From Bettongia penicillata ogilbyi (taxonomy: Eukaryota > Chordata > Mammalia > Diprotodontia > Potoroidae), in NCBI GenBank assembly GCA_023548195.1, contig JAJHZJ010000579.1, positions 2,339,346 to 2,403,345 of the forward strand: a DNA stretch of 64,000 bases, in the 5' to 3' direction. The position numbers and the translations under genes are program-made. How positions within the stretch are numbered: the first letter of the stretch is position 1; the number at the start of each line of letters is the position of its first letter. The notes under the pieces were generated by a model. The model worked only from the letters and a program-made list of their open reading frames with translations, ran no database searches and was not told where the DNA came from. Shown here one piece after another: positions 11,850 through 23,684 of the stretch.

Positions 11850-12480
11850 TTTTGAGATGGAAGGGATCTTGGGTGCATCTAGTCCAAGCCTTCACTTTAC
11901 GGAAGAGGAACCAGGGCCTGGAGTATAGGTAGCAGACACAGGATTCAAAAGCTGGCCCTCCCACCTTCAATCATACCAGGATGCTTTACAATGTACCATG
12001 CTGCATCATTTACAGATGGTAAAGCTAGGTCCCAATGACTTGCCCAAAGCCACATGGGTAGCAGAGCTGGGCTTGATCCTGAATCTTCTGGTAACAAATC
12101 CAATGTTCTTCTCCTGGAAAGATGCTGCCTCTTCTCTCAAGCCTCTGCTTTATTTCCACCATGCAGTCAGCCAGAGGGAGAACATAAGGATTATGGAGTC
12201 ATAGGGTTCCAAGGCTTAGCAACTTCCTCAACCTCAGGAGAGCTAAACAATGTCATGTGGTGAAACTGGCAGGAACACACCAGGGGTGGGAGAGAAAGAA
12301 AATAAAAGAGGAAGCAAGACAAGCTATGGGAACGTGCCTGAGGTAGGAATCGTCTCCAGGGGTGAAAAAGGGACTGGGTGAGGGAACAAACATTTATTAA
12401 GTGCCTACTGTGTGCCAGGGTAAAGCACTTTACAAATACCTCATTTGATTTTCACAATAACCTTGCAATGTGGGGGTTAT
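11850..12480. mobile_element. Cluster of old SINE/CR1-like fragments
   Basis: 11850-12000 opens with a 'agatggaagggatcttggg' block. 12000-12160 has 'acttgcccaaagccacatg'. 12385-12480 is a reverse MIR start ('gtgcctactgtgtgccaggg', 'cacaataaccttgcaatg'). Confidence 0.55.
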
Positions 12481-12734
12481 GGCTGTAGGAAATGGAACAT
12501 TTGATTACTGATACTTCCATGCATTCAATTATCCTATTCATTCAATAAACGCTGATCAAGTGTTTTTAAGAGAAGTGCACTGTTACTGGGGCCTCTGTGA
12601 GTGTAACACTGGCTTCTTTTATCTCTCCCCAAAGCTTCTCATTGCATACTACATGATGCAGCCAAAATTGCTGTCCAGCCACCACATCCCAAAATATTAT
12701 AATATTTCTAATAAGAACATGTATGGGGCAAAGA

Positions 12735-13045
12735 GTTCAGAGTCACTGAATCACAGGACCGGAAAGGGCTTTATAACATCTTGTCCAAATTGTACTTGAA
12801 AGGCCTCTTCTCTATAATATCGCTGATCAGACATCACTTAGCTTTCTGCTTGAACACCCCCAGTGACAAGGAACCCACATCTTCACCAAATGGCCCACTT
12901 CCTTTTTGGAAACATGTAATTGCTAGGAAGTTCTTCCTTGTCTTAAGTAGAAATCTGCTTGTCCTTCTCTACAATTTCTATCCACTGGTCTTCATTTTAG
13001 ACAATACTTCTCAGAAGTTTGGTTCGGGAGATATTTAGTGCAAGA
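12735..13045 (-). mobile_element. CR1/L3-type LINE 3' end
   Basis: Reverse-oriented CR1-family 3' end: 'gaatcacaggaccggaaagg', 'ctttctgcttgaacacc', 'gctaggaagttcttccttg' and 'tctacaatttctatccactg' occur in the order seen in mammalian L3/CR1 copies and resemble the 3' end of amniote CR1. No coding capacity. Confidence 0.65.
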
Positions 13046-13494
13046 TCCAGGGCTGGTCTACACTTAAGAGTTCTATGAATTAAGACCTTCATTTCAGGTT
13101 TTAAAATAGCACTTTGAGTGAATGCAATTTATCAGCTTTACTGTTTTTGAAGTCACTGATGGATGCATAGGGGGAAAGAAAAATATTTCCACTGGGAACA
13201 CAACTAATTTTTTTAAATCTTGTACTTGACCTTAAACTGCAATTTTGTTGTATGTCCTGAAATCAACTGGATGGACCAGAAGAAAAAAAGCTGTTATCAC
13301 CCCAATTAGAACCAACTAAATTAAGTCTGTTATAGGCTTATAATCTAGCTCAATTCCCTCATTTTGCAAATGAGGAAACTGAAACCGAAACCCTTGATTT
13401 TGGCTGTACTGGTATTGGTACATTCTATTCCAAAAAGGGGAAACAAACCAAGAAAAATCAGACCCTCTTCCCTCTTACTTATTCAGGCACGTAC

Positions 13495-13558
13495 CTGACA
13501 CTCCACATTGCAGTAAAATGCTTGTCTACATCTTCCACATTTCGACAATCCTTCTTTC
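13495..13558 (-). CDS. SMYD2: SMYD2 coding exon 2 (MYND zinc finger, internal exon)
   Basis: 64-bp internal exon. It completes the Arg codon split by intron 1 (AG from exon 1 plus G here, so intron 1 is phase 2) and then encodes 21 residues, KEGLSKCGRC followed by RQAFYCNVECQ, numbered 65-85 in this protein. This is the central MYND zinc finger: Cys71, Cys74, Cys80 and Cys84 are zinc ligands matching human Cys65, 68, 74 and 78 with a +6 offset. On the minus strand the acceptor is a pyrimidine tract ending 'tttaag|G' and the donor is 'TGTCAG|GTACGT', both good consensus. The next exon should begin with the KEDW segment, which I did not find in 1-13490. MYND fingers bind proline-rich partners; SMYD2 mono-methylates histone H3K36/H3K4 and non-histone proteins such as p53 (Lys370) and RB (family knowledge). 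Confidence is high because junction, phase and sequence all agree. Confidence 0.96.
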
Positions 13559-13794
13559 CTTAAAAAGAAAAAGGGCACTGTAATATCCACCCTATAGTAA
13601 AGGTGGGCATAGACACACAATGCTATCCAGTTTGTCATGCAAGAATTAATTGGATAACAGAGTCAAGATTTTATTAACCTTAAATTCGATGGTAAACATT
13701 TTTTTCAGAAAAAGATGTTTGACCACAAACTAAGTGGTCAAACCCCAGGAGAAATGGTTATTAGTCAATCTGAATGTCTACAAGGATTATTGCT

Positions 13795-14005
13795 GATGTT
13801 TAGTCATTTCAGTCTTGTCTGATTCTCTGTGATCCCATTTGAGGTTTTCTTGACAAAGATACTGGAATGGTTTCCATTTCTGTCTCCAGCTCATTTTTAC
13901 AGATTTTCCTCATTTTACAGATGAGGAACCTGAGGCCAACAAGGTTAAATGACTTGCCCAGGATCACACAATAGGCTAGATTTGCACTCATGAAGATAAG
14001 TCTTC
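13795..14005 (+). mobile_element. Marsupial SINE (MAR1/WSINE-like)
   Basis: Only 240 bp from exon 2. Has 'tcttgtctgattctctgtga', 'ggttttcttgacaaagatac' and 'acttgcccaggatcacaca'. Plus orientation, antisense to SMYD2. Confidence 0.8.
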
Positions 14006-15082
14006 TATTACTGAATATTCAATACATGAAGAATATTACACTAGTTAATGTAAAAGGATAGAAAAGATTAATTAACAGGGCAGTTCAAAAGTCAGATAGC
14101 AGTTGTAAGCTTAAAAATTCAAGACTTAATAATTAAAAGCTTAAGTTACCATGCAGGAGATCTAGCCCACGGTTCTTTGATCCAGAGGAACATACAAACT
14201 AAGATAATAATATCTTCTAATTATCACTCTTGGTTTTATTTATGGCATTAGGGCAAGAAGTCAACTTCCTGCATATCAGGTTTCTCATCTGCAAAATGCA
14301 GATGATAATACCAGATCTTGCAGGTCTGATATTTTAAACCTAGAGTATTTAAACACTCCAAATTCAGGACACCAATAAAACCTTTTAAAAGAGCAAAAAG
14401 TTAGTGAATGCCAGCCTGATCCTTATAAATGGCTTCATAGAAAAGTTGGTAATACTGAAAGCTGTAAACACAAGTCAAATAAAATACCTCTATTCAAAAC
14501 CTTGTCATTTTCTGGCAGGGACATTCTCAAATGAAATCTCTGAAAGACAGGCTGATGGTGACATCTGCTCACCTCTATCCATACTGTCTCTCCTTAATTA
14601 TACTAATCAGAAATAGCCTTTTGAGCCAGACACTAAAGGTGAGTTTTCTGCAGGTTCCTGCTGCACTGTTTTTGCATAACCCTTACATAAGAAGAGCTGT
14701 AGTGTTCCTTTGTGACACTATGTATGCCCTGCTATATAGAGACAAGCTACAACTTTTTCAAATAAAATAAACCCACAAACTAAAACATATAAACAAACTT
14801 CTTTTTTCAGGTTTTACTTGTTCCCTCCCAAAAAACCCTTCTGTGTAATTCTTGGCTCTGGTAAAGCCTTCCTCTTTATTTGCAGAATCATTTGACTGCA
14901 GAGGAGAGGACAGAAGGAAAATCCAGAAAGTCAGTCACTGCTCCAACTCCACTGCAAAGTATGCTGCTGCATTGCAGCAGATTGGAGGAATAGCTTGGTA
15001 CCTGCAGGATGGCAGACCTGACCTACCCCAGCAAGAAATCAGAGCTAGTCAACCGTAATGTATCCCTCTCCATGAGCGAGAG

Positions 15083-15087
<5 letters not shown>
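14006..15087. other. Intron sequence, nothing recognised
   Basis: Mostly unique-looking AT-rich sequence. Small frames at 14404-14770 and 14852-15058 show no domain or conservation that I recognise. Confidence 0.4.
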
Positions 15088-15139
<52 letters not shown>

Positions 15140-15158
15140 GAGAAAGAGAAAGAGAGAA

Positions 15159-15193
<35 letters not shown>
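15088..15193 (+). repeat. (GA)n microsatellite, 106 bp, interrupted
   Basis: Almost pure alternating GA on the plus strand with one AC step near 15131 and a few AAAG variants between 15141 and 15172. The minus-strand frame at 15045-15227 is a poly(SL) translation artefact of this repeat. Confidence 0.97.
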
Positions 15194-15522
15194 TCATGCA
15201 GCTGAATTCTTTGTTCCTTGTCAGCAAGCGGTAGTCACTACATTACTCCCACAGAACTCTGCAAGTTTTCCAAAAATGCTTCTGTTGGAACTAAACAGAC
15301 TGTCTTACAGTTTTCATGACAGCGCTTGAATCCTGAGAATCAGACTGCACAACGTGTGGGAGAGGAACACATTTCAAAGCTGAAGTATAACAAACATCTC
15401 AAATTCACAGGTCTGAAAAAAATTGTCAAGAACACACTAATCCAGCCAAATGTGCCCCTTGTTTCTAGGTACTTCTGGATACAAGGATATGATTCCTTTG
15501 GATGTATCCAGGGGATACCCCA

Positions 15523-15658
15523 AATTTTTTTTTTTTTTTTTTGGGTAGGGGAAGTCATAGGTTGGTTAAGCATTCATTCAGTGCTTTAAGTGGAGTATCT
15601 AGGTGGTGGCAGTAGTAGTAGTAGTAGTTGTAGTGTATGTTTGTGTGTGTGTGTGTAC
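15523..15658. repeat. Poly-T run, (TAG)n and (GT)n simple repeats
   Basis: T run of about 19 at 15523-15542; 'agtagtagtagtagtagt' at about 15610-15630; 'tgtgtgtgtgtgtgt' at about 15640-15656. They lie between the two long purine tracts. Confidence 0.85.
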
Positions 15659-15773
15659 GTGTGCCCGTGAGCACTCATGTGAGAGTGCTGTAGGGAAGGA
15701 GGGAGAAGAGGAGTGCAAAACACACACAAAAGAATGAAAGTTAACTTAGTATCCCAAAGCTTATACAGTATTT

Positions 15774-15927
15774 GGGAAGGGAAAGGAAAGGAAAAAGGAA
15801 AGGAAAGGAAAGGAAAGGAAAGGAAAGGAAAGGAAAGGAAAGGAAAGGAAAGGAAAGGAAAGGAAAGGAAAGGAAAGGAAAGGAAAGGAAAGGAAAGGAA
15901 AGAGGAAAAAGGAAAAAGGAAAAAGGA
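15774..15927 (+). repeat. (GGAAA)n pentanucleotide microsatellite, 154 bp
   Basis: About 30 units of the 5-bp motif AAAGG, all purine on the plus strand, with GGAAAAA variants at the right end. Long frames across it on both strands (15586-15966, 15713-16153, 15741-15941, 15772-16047) translate only the repeat (KGKER or FLSFP periodicity) and are not genes. Confidence 0.97.
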
Positions 15928-16083
15928 GCTAGTAAAACCAAAGTTAACTGTGCAGCTTTTGGCCATCCAAATTCACCCTCCTTTAGAGAGGAGAAGGAAG
16001 GGGAGGGAGAGGCAGACAGGAGAGGAGGAGCTGAGTTACCCAGCTAGCTGGGTCCCCATTCAGCCAGCTGCATCTACTCACAG

Positions 16084-16671
16084 GATTGTGTTAGTCCTTC
16101 GTTGCCAAAGAAGACCATGCCATCAGAGAATAGATGATATGACTTGTGTTTGACTTTGCTTTGAGGGAGGGAGGGCTGTGCAGGTCACCTGCCTCACTTC
16201 TCCTCCAGAGCCATCGAAATCCTCTCCTGTCCTAAAACCTTAAACCGACTGCACTCTAAAACTGGGGCTCTAATGGGCCCCTGCCTAAGAGCTCCTCTGG
16301 ACCCTCCTAGCTTTAGAGTTATTATCAATAGTAACTGTAGCTGGTTCCCACCCAGTCTGATGTCTTTCTTTTTCTTGATCTCATTAAAGGGGCCATGCCT
16401 TAGCTACTTCGTAAACAGGCCTATTCAACGAATGGGCGTTGCCTCACCCTAAGCAAGTACCAGCAAAGACCTAAAGGGCCCAAGGTCTCCCAGTGCATCC
16501 TGGGTCATCTCCAGTCATCCTGATGAATATCTGCTCACTGGATTCAGATGGCTCTGGAGGAGAAGTGAGGCTGGTGACCTGCACAGCCCTCCCTCACTCA
16601 AAACAAAGTCAAGTCCAAGTCATGTCATTTGATGGCATGGTCTTCTTCAGCAACGAAGGAGGAACACAATC
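16084..16671 (+). mobile_element. 588-bp element with about 130-bp terminal inverted repeats
   Basis: Left arm 16084-16215 and right arm 16547-16671 are inverted copies. Both, read inward, carry 'gattgtgtt', 'tccttcgttgc', 'gaagaccatgccatca', 'gggagggctgtgcaggtcac' and 'cacttctcctccagagccat'. The central 330 bp is not self-complementary. No transposase frame is present, so it would be a non-autonomous DNA-transposon-like or foldback element. A one-ended relative lies at 42983-43332. I do not recognise the family name. Confidence 0.75.
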
Positions 16672-16754
16672 ATACCTGGGAGAGATAGACTCATAAATGA
16701 CTGATGGCAATTAATATGTCATTGGCCAACAGGTACATAGTTCAAGACAGTCAT

Positions 16755-17160
16755 GTGGACTGAGTGCTAAACTTGGGAGTAAGGAAATCTATCTGTGTGA
16801 GCCTGAGCAAGTAACTTAAACTCTCTAAGCCTCGGTTCCTCATCTAGAAAATGGATATAATAAAATCTCTCCCAAAGGTTGTTGTGGGAATAAAATGAGA
16901 TATTTGCAAAGCCCTTTGCAAACCATAAAGTGCCACATAAATGCTTATCACCTTCATTATCATGGGCAGAAGTACTGAACTTGGAGACTAAAACCTGAGT
17001 TTGAATCCTAGTTTTGACATGTTCTGTAACCTAAGACCCTTAGTCTTCATTTGAAAAATGGTTTGCTTTCCCATGAGGACTAACATTACAGTAAAGTATA
17101 TAAAACTTTTTAGCCACAAAGAGCTGTAAATTAGTGTTATTATGCTACAGTTTGACTACA
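16755..17160 (+). mobile_element. Two MIR copies in tandem
   Basis: 16755-16960 is a near-complete MIR ('gagcctgagcaagtaactta', 'tcctcatctagaaaatgg', 'ttgttgtgggaataaaatga'). 16965-17160 is a more diverged second copy. Confidence 0.65.
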
Positions 17161-17164
17161 TAAC

Positions 17165-17560
17165 AATCATGTGATTAGAGTACAATGGGGATATCTGAGA
17201 AAGCTTCTTGGAAAAAGTAAGTTTGTGTATGCTTAATATGTGTGTGGTTGTATAACCCTCCTTCCTCTATTAAAAAAAAGGTCTACTTTTAATTAAGACG
17301 CAGCTTTGACTCATTTCCACGCTCAATAGCAACATCTCAAGGGGAAAGCAGGCAATTTTAGCTGTAATGATTCATCAAGCACGTTGCGATCTTGAGTGGG
17401 ATTCAATCAGAACAATGTGCCCACTCTCTCAATGGTCAAGGCTCATTTGTGGGATCCAGTCTGTTAGGCCACAAGCCAAAGGACCAATACTGAGTTACTC
17501 TCTCAAATCCTTTTTCCTCTGAGGACTGCAACAATTATCCTGAAGGTGGGGAAGATATCC
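17165..17560. other. Intron sequence, nothing recognised
   Basis: No repeat or gene identified by eye. Confidence 0.35.
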
Positions 17561-17564
17561 CAAG

Positions 17565-18110
17565 AAACAGATTCGGAGTTAGAGCTGGAAAGAACCCAAG
17601 AGGCCATCTAGTCGAACTCCCTCATCTAGAGATGCAGAAATGGAAACCCATGTAAAAACGACTTGTCTAAGTTAATATAAACAGTATGGCGCAGAGCACT
17701 GGGTCTGTATGACCTTAAATCCAGGTTCTTGGATGCCAAATCAAGTCTTTTTACTACCCTTCCCTACTATAGCAATCACTGTGTCTGATGGAGCCAACTT
17801 CGATAAGGACATAGGGACAGAATGATATCTGGTTAACGTGAAAGCATTCTTCTATGTGGTTTGGAGGAGGCCCCTAAGCAAAATGGAGCATTAGAATAGC
17901 TAACATTTATGTATATGCCATACACTGTGCTAAGTGTTTTATGATTATTACATAATTTGATTCTAACAACAACCCTGAGAGGTAGGGATTATTATTATTT
18001 CTTTACAGATGAGAAAACGAAGGCAAACAGTTATTGAGCAAGGAAGGATTCAGATCTTGGTCTTCCTGTCTCCAAAGTGAGCACTCATTTTCCACTGATT
18101 GATGCTGCCT
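17565..18110. mobile_element. Old SINE fragments
   Basis: 17565-17770 opens with a 'gttagagctggaaagaaccc' block. 17890-18110 is a reverse MIR ('actgtgctaagtgttttatg', 'taacaacaaccctgagaggt'). Confidence 0.6.
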
Positions 18111-18114
18111 CCAC

Positions 18115-19125
18115 TGTTTTCAGTTCTCTAGAATTAGAAGCAGAGAAGTTTCATCTGTCCCAGGTTTTGGTTGTCTTGCTTGTCAAGTAATGGCCTCCAC
18201 GCACACAGTAATGTAATACTGCAGATGTCTCACTGTAGCACAAAATGCTGCATCTGGCCAGACTGTTCTTATACCTAAATACCAGTATTTTAACAGCATC
18301 TCACCACAGAGTTCATGAGCTAGCGCTCACTACCAACGGGTTGAGTCTTTATCGCTTAAAGGATCTCCCAGGCTAGTTCTCTTCTGTCAAGTAGAAGAGA
18401 AACCTGAGGCAATTACTGTCAGTAATTCAGGTAAAAGTCTGCTTTTGTGTGAAAAACTTCACGGGAAAAATATGACCCAAAACCTTTTGCCCTGAATTAC
18501 CTAATTGTCTCAAGTCTTTTTTTTTTTAAAAAAACTAGGAGAGGCCTGAACTTTCATAGTTCTAACATCACAGTTCTGAAATAAAGCCTCACTGAGCCAG
18601 TAAGTGAGTGGGATAAGGATAGTGAAGAAAATGTCTGATATTGCTGACAGGGAAGTTTTAGCTGGAAAAGTTTATTCATATTGTTTTTCAAGAGAATGAG
18701 TTTTCTGAATGTCAAATCCCTGAAAACATTATAGGGGGAATAAAACTTTCACAGTAGGAATTATCAATATAAGGCTTGTGAAACATATTCACAGGACCAT
18801 AGGGTATGCAAACATCTCATCTATTTTTACAGATTAGCAAACTGAGGCCTAGAGACATTAAACATATATAGAATCTCCAAGTAACCACTGGAATCTAGGT
18901 TTTAATTTTTAATTTAATTGTGTCCTAGTGAATTACTATGTTTTATGTTCAATAAATCCTTAACAAATTTGACTGCATAAATGAACAAGCAGCCTAACTT
19001 GAGGCTCTCCTAATTAAAAGGACAGTTAGGGAGAGTCGCTGATGTGATGTGACTGATTTAATAGTCTTAAGACACATCCCTTCTATATGTCAGGTGGGCC
19101 CTATGCCGTGTGCAGCAGGAGATTA
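18115..19125. other. Intron sequence, mostly unrecognised
   Basis: Only a small MIR core is visible at about 18830-18870 ('cagattagcaaactgaggcc'). Confidence 0.4.
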
Positions 19126-19129
19126 CATT

Positions 19130-19600
19130 CTCCTGGGAGAGACAACAAGTACGGAAGTAGGTTTCTACAGAATACATATAAAATAAATACAAGGTAATTT
19201 TGGGAGAGAGGCCACTGGGAGCTGGGGGCATCAAGGAAGGGTTCACATTCAAGTTGGTTCGCTTTGAGGTGAATCTTAAATGAACAAAGGATTCTAAAAG
19301 GCAAACCTGAGGAAAGAGTATAGGGCACTTTCCAGGAATGGGGACAGACAATACAAAAGCACGGAGAAAAGAGAAGGAGTGTTACATATAAGTGACAGCG
19401 AGGTCAATCCAGCTGGCCTGCAGGGAGGGAAGGGGAGTAATGCAAGATGGAAAGGCAGGCTGGAGCCAGGTTGTGAAGGGGCTTTAAATGCTAAACTGAA
19501 ACATTTCTATTTTATGTTGAGGCAATGGGGAGCCACTGAAATTTATTTTCTCCAAAGCAGATTACACCAATTCTCAAAGGCTGAGCTGCATACATTTATT
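19130..19600 (+). mobile_element. Ancient dispersed repeat, same family as 6938-7250
   Basis: Contains 'ggcactttccaggaatgggg', 'ccaggttgtgaaggggcttt' and 'gaggcaatggggagccactg', which continue the family seen at 6938-7250 further 3'. Frames at 19067-19351 and 19379-19624 are chance frames in it. Confidence 0.55.
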
Positions 19601-22065
19601 AAGTTGCTTAGATACAGTAGCTGAATTTAGGGAAATAAACACAGATGCTTACAGTATCTTTTTAGTTCATAAAGAAAGTATCCTGGCAACCAGTTTTTAA
19701 AGAGGAAGCCTTGGGTTCCTTTCATTCTTCTGCTCCTGGCTCCTAGCTCAGGACTCAGGATTGAATATTACGGATTCTTGTCCCAATGCATCAACCTGCT
19801 ACCTCCTCTGTCTCCTCTTTCCATCTGGGAGAAAGAAGCAAAATCGACCTTTTATATTCAGCATGTTTGTTTTGTTGTTTTTTAAAGACAGATCTAGTTT
19901 GAAATATTTCAGGTCACCCTTAGGTTAAAAAAAAAAAATGACAAGAGTGGGGATAGGACAAACTATTCAAGCACACCCTTATTCCTTTTTCACAGGATTT
20001 TATTTTGTCTTTCCAAAGCTCTGGTCTTACTGGAATATTTCCTTTACCCCCCTGCTGGCATCAAGGTGTCTTTGAACTCTTAAGGTATGTTCCCATAAAC
20101 AATGTGGGGGAGGGAGGAAAGGGAAGGATGCCCTGGGAAAATACAGACTTGCAACTATTAGAGAACTTGAAATATGCCACCACTGTTCAAGGAAACCAAT
20201 TTGAACTGAAAGAAAACAAAGATATACAGGGTGACTAATGTCCTTGCTTTTAAAAATCCAAAGTGATGAAACCCCAAGTCTGCAATGTAATTAACACATC
20301 CTGCTAGTTAAGGCACTGATTGTCATAGGTTGTTGGTCTAGATAAAAAGAAATCTGATCATACAAGCAGCAAACACTTTCTGAAATGAAGCTTAGCAGGT
20401 TTTGCCATGAAAGAAATGATAGTGGCATGGAAGGGGGTTTGCAATAACAATGACTTTTCACCAAAGGTGGTAGGAGATGAGAAATGACAGGCAGGGTCTG
20501 CAGACCCAGGCAAATGAAAAGAGAAAAGCGCTTAGGTTCATAAGGTAATCTAAGAAATAAGAAAAAATAGGAAACAAAATTAAGCTCTCACATTTCTTGT
20601 GGGATTATATAAAGAATCTGTCCAACCTTATTTTTGAGTGAAATGAAAGTTGAGGAATATTATCTTATTTATCATGAATGATATTGGGGACAAGGACAAT
20701 ACTTGTGCTATAGACCATCTGTGTCATATAGTGAGAGAGATGCACAATTTAATCCACGATATAACTGAATCTGTGTGTGCAGCAGGGTGCTTTCTAACAG
20801 GGTCTTACTATACGTTTATATTAATGCAGACCTTTGTTCTTCAGCTCGTTAAAATTTAGAGTCCAGTTCCTCAATAGGAGGCAGGTACCTTTTAGGACAT
20901 TAAGGTAGAAACTAATAGGTTTTCCCAACTATTGGAACTGGTGCCATGATTTATGGGGAGGAAGCAGGGCTTGGTGGTCAGCTCAGCACCTGAATGATAA
21001 GAGGTGAAGCTTCATTCATTCTGACTTCACTGATCAGGAGCGTGTGATAATTCAGACCCCAGCTCTGCTGACTTTTATCTTTGTGTCACTAAGCAAGAGT
21101 GTAAATTGGTTCTCGTCTATTTCTTAAAGCACCTGCAGTATTTTCTAAATCTTATACCTCCCTCCCCTGCTCCCTTCTCTAGTATTATAGTATATCTTTT
21201 CAAATAACAAAATCATCATTCTTTAAAAACACTGTATAACCCCAATACAGAAGTTCTTCAAATAGGCTTTTCTACCATTTGGGGGAGGGGGAAGCTATTT
21301 TGTCTTGTCTTAAAAAAATTATTATTATTTTCCTTCTCTTTCTTTCCCTGAATTCTTCTATAGGGATGAAGGGAATTGCTATCCTCACTTTTTTCTATAG
21401 AAACATAAGTAGCATTTTTTTGGGAGGGGAAGGTAAATAACAATATTTCTAGTTCTTCCTACTTGTATGTTGCTACCTTGCCAAGAAAAGAATTCAATTA
21501 ATATCACTTAAAATACTCCTTTCCAGTGTTCCTCTCAAACATTCTAGCTGCAGGTGGCTCCAGAACAGCCCAAGTTCCAGGTGGGCTGATGTCCGGCCAG
21601 CCGCTTTGCAGGTCCCATCAAATATTAGAGACTAGAGACAAAAAAATGCCTTCTTAATTCTAATTCATGGATACTGCACCCTATCTCTTCCCTTTCACTA
21701 GAACATCAGACTAGATCTCCTTGGTTATTTTCCAGTATGAAAAGTCAGGTTAAGTATTTTTCCAAAGAACTTGCTAGCAATTTCCTTAAACAAATGGCTA
21801 GTTGTAGTTTTCAATTAAGAAGTCTGACTACATATACTTGAATGATTCTTCTGGATTCCTTGGGTACTTACAGATTTTAATAACTACTCTGAAGCAAAAA
21901 ATATATTTTTTAAAAGGGAGTGTTGCATTTGTTGACTGACAAGGGCCAGTGACATTCAAATTTATTTACTGATATAAATTTTATTCTGCAAAGCACTAAG
22001 TAAGGATCCTTTTCTTTGGTCCACATCTGTGTGTAAACACCTTTTTAGGTAGATGTAACTTAGAG
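19601..22065. other. Intron sequence, nothing recognised
   Basis: About 2.5 kb of unique-looking sequence without an exon-like or repeat signal I can name. Short A and T runs only. This is the longest repeat-poor stretch of intron 1. Confidence 0.4.
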
Positions 22066-22069
22066 TCTT

Positions 22070-22560
22070 AGAGAGAGTGATGCCTAGTGGTCTGAGTCCC
22101 ATATTGAGCATCAGGAAGAAAATGGATCTGAGTCTCAACCTTACAGCTCACTTAGCTGTGAGTCTCTGGGCAAGTCCCAAACACTGCACACTTCAGTGTC
22201 CTCATATGCAAAATGAGAGTGCTGGACTAACAGGTCTAAGATCCCTTTCACCTCCAGGAGTCTGACTTCTAAAATACTTTTCACCAAGTCAATCCTTTCT
22301 TCAAAAAACTTTCAGTGATTGCTAACCCCTTTGGGGATAAATCTACTCCTACTGGTCTAGAGTTGCTACCCACTCACTACTATAATTCAAACCCCTGCCC
22401 TTTAGGCAGAATGATTCCGTCTCTGAAACAGGGGCCATACCTATTCCTACTACTGTTTAATAAATAACCAAGTACATGAAATGCCCTCTCTTTTCAAGTT
22501 CTACTCATTCTTCAGATCCAATCTCAAGTCCCACTTCTTTCACTGAGACTTCTTTTTAAC
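22070..22560 (+). mobile_element. MIR copy followed by L2 3' fragment
   Basis: 22070-22270 is a plus-oriented MIR ('agctgtgagtctctgggcaa', 'gtcctcatatgcaaaatgag'). 22290-22560 has L2-like blocks ('caatctcaagtcccacttct'). Confidence 0.55.
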
Positions 22561-22609
22561 TGTTCCAGCCCACATTGTCCTCTGCTTTTTCTGAACTCTT
22601 TGAGAAGCA

Positions 22610-22790
22610 GCATGGCAGCCCAAAGGTAGCAAACTTGCAGCCCAGTTAAAATATAACTGGGAAATGTTTAAAAAAACAAATAAAATGACAATACAACACA
22701 GATAAAATGTTAATTTGAGGTTTCCTGAATCAATGTGCAGCTTGAAGTGATCCATTTCTATTTGAGTTTGACACCAATGAGGTAGTGAAT
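22610..22790 (+). mobile_element. AT-rich dispersed repeat, family shared with 59706-59920
   Basis: Shares 'ctgggaaatgttta', 'ataaaatgttaatttgaggt' and 'tgatccatttctatttgagt' with the copy at 59706-59920 in the same order and orientation. Possibly a non-autonomous DNA-transposon relic; the family is not recognised. Confidence 0.55.
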
Positions 22791-22794
22791 GGAC

Positions 22795-23220
22795 ATGGGA
22801 GTAAAGAAGACCTGAGTTCAAATTCTGCCTCTGATAGAGACTAGCTACTCAATCTATCAAATGTCTCCTTCCACAGCACCATGATGCCTTTCATGTCCAT
22901 TGTCAAAGGGATTCCCATTTTGGTACAGGTTGGATTAGATGATCTCTAAGGTACCTTCTGATAAGGTTCCTTCTACAGGCAGGTCTAGAGTAGTGGACAG
23001 AGAGCTGGAGTCAGGAAGACCTAAGTCCAAACCTGATTTCAGACACTTGCTAGTTGTGTGACCCTGGGCAAATCACTTAATCTTGCTTGCCTCAGTTTCC
23101 TCATCAATAAAATGAGCTGGAGAAGGAAAAGGCAAATCACTCCAATATCTTTGTCAAGAAAAGTCTAAAAGGGATCATGAAGAGTAAGATATGTCTGAAA
23201 ATGACTAAACAACACAAAAA
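22795..23220 (-). mobile_element. SINE pair (MIR fragment and marsupial SINE)
   Basis: 22795-22960 is a decayed SINE; 22975-23220 is a well-preserved marsupial SINE ('gctggagtcaggaagaccta', 'tcctcatcaataaaatgagc', 'aaatcactccaatatctttg'). Confidence 0.75.
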
Positions 23221-23684
23221 GGTACCTTCTAGCCCAGATTCTGTGAAGACCATTTTTAGCCTCTTTTAGATTCTTCAAGAGGGGGTACTTTAGGATCCTC
23301 CAAAACCTTTGTTAGGTCGGTGCATCAACTATATTATCCGTAGATGTGTGGAAGTAACAAGGAATAAGATGCCCAGCTAATGGAATCCTGGATCAAAGAG
23401 TCTCCTTGCCCTAGTTTTCCCATAAAGACTCTTAGGATGGTGTTAATGATGGTTAAAAGGAACCTACTTCCCATGGAAGAACTGCAAATATAGTAGTCCA
23501 TTCCCATGCTACTGGAAATCTTCCACAGGATTCAAAGATCAATAAAAAAAAGAAAATTTCCTTTTCCCCAAGAATCCACTAAAAAAAAGGCAGCTTCAGA
23601 CATAATGATGGCTTCAAGTGTCAGGCTACAATAATAGTAGCCCATATTTGCATCATTTAATTAACTGATCAGTAAGCTCTACTT

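Noticed and set aside
1..13490. Search for SMYD2 exon 3 (KEDWPMHKLEC-like) on the minus strand
   Set aside because: No segment resembling its reverse complement with flanking splice sites was found by eye; it probably lies left of the window.
15045..15227. 60-codon minus frame of alternating Ser-Leu
   Set aside because: Translation of the (GA)n microsatellite.
15586..16153. Long frames (up to 146 codons) on both strands
   Set aside because: They translate the (GGAAA)n microsatellite, giving five-residue periodic KGKER or FLSFP strings.
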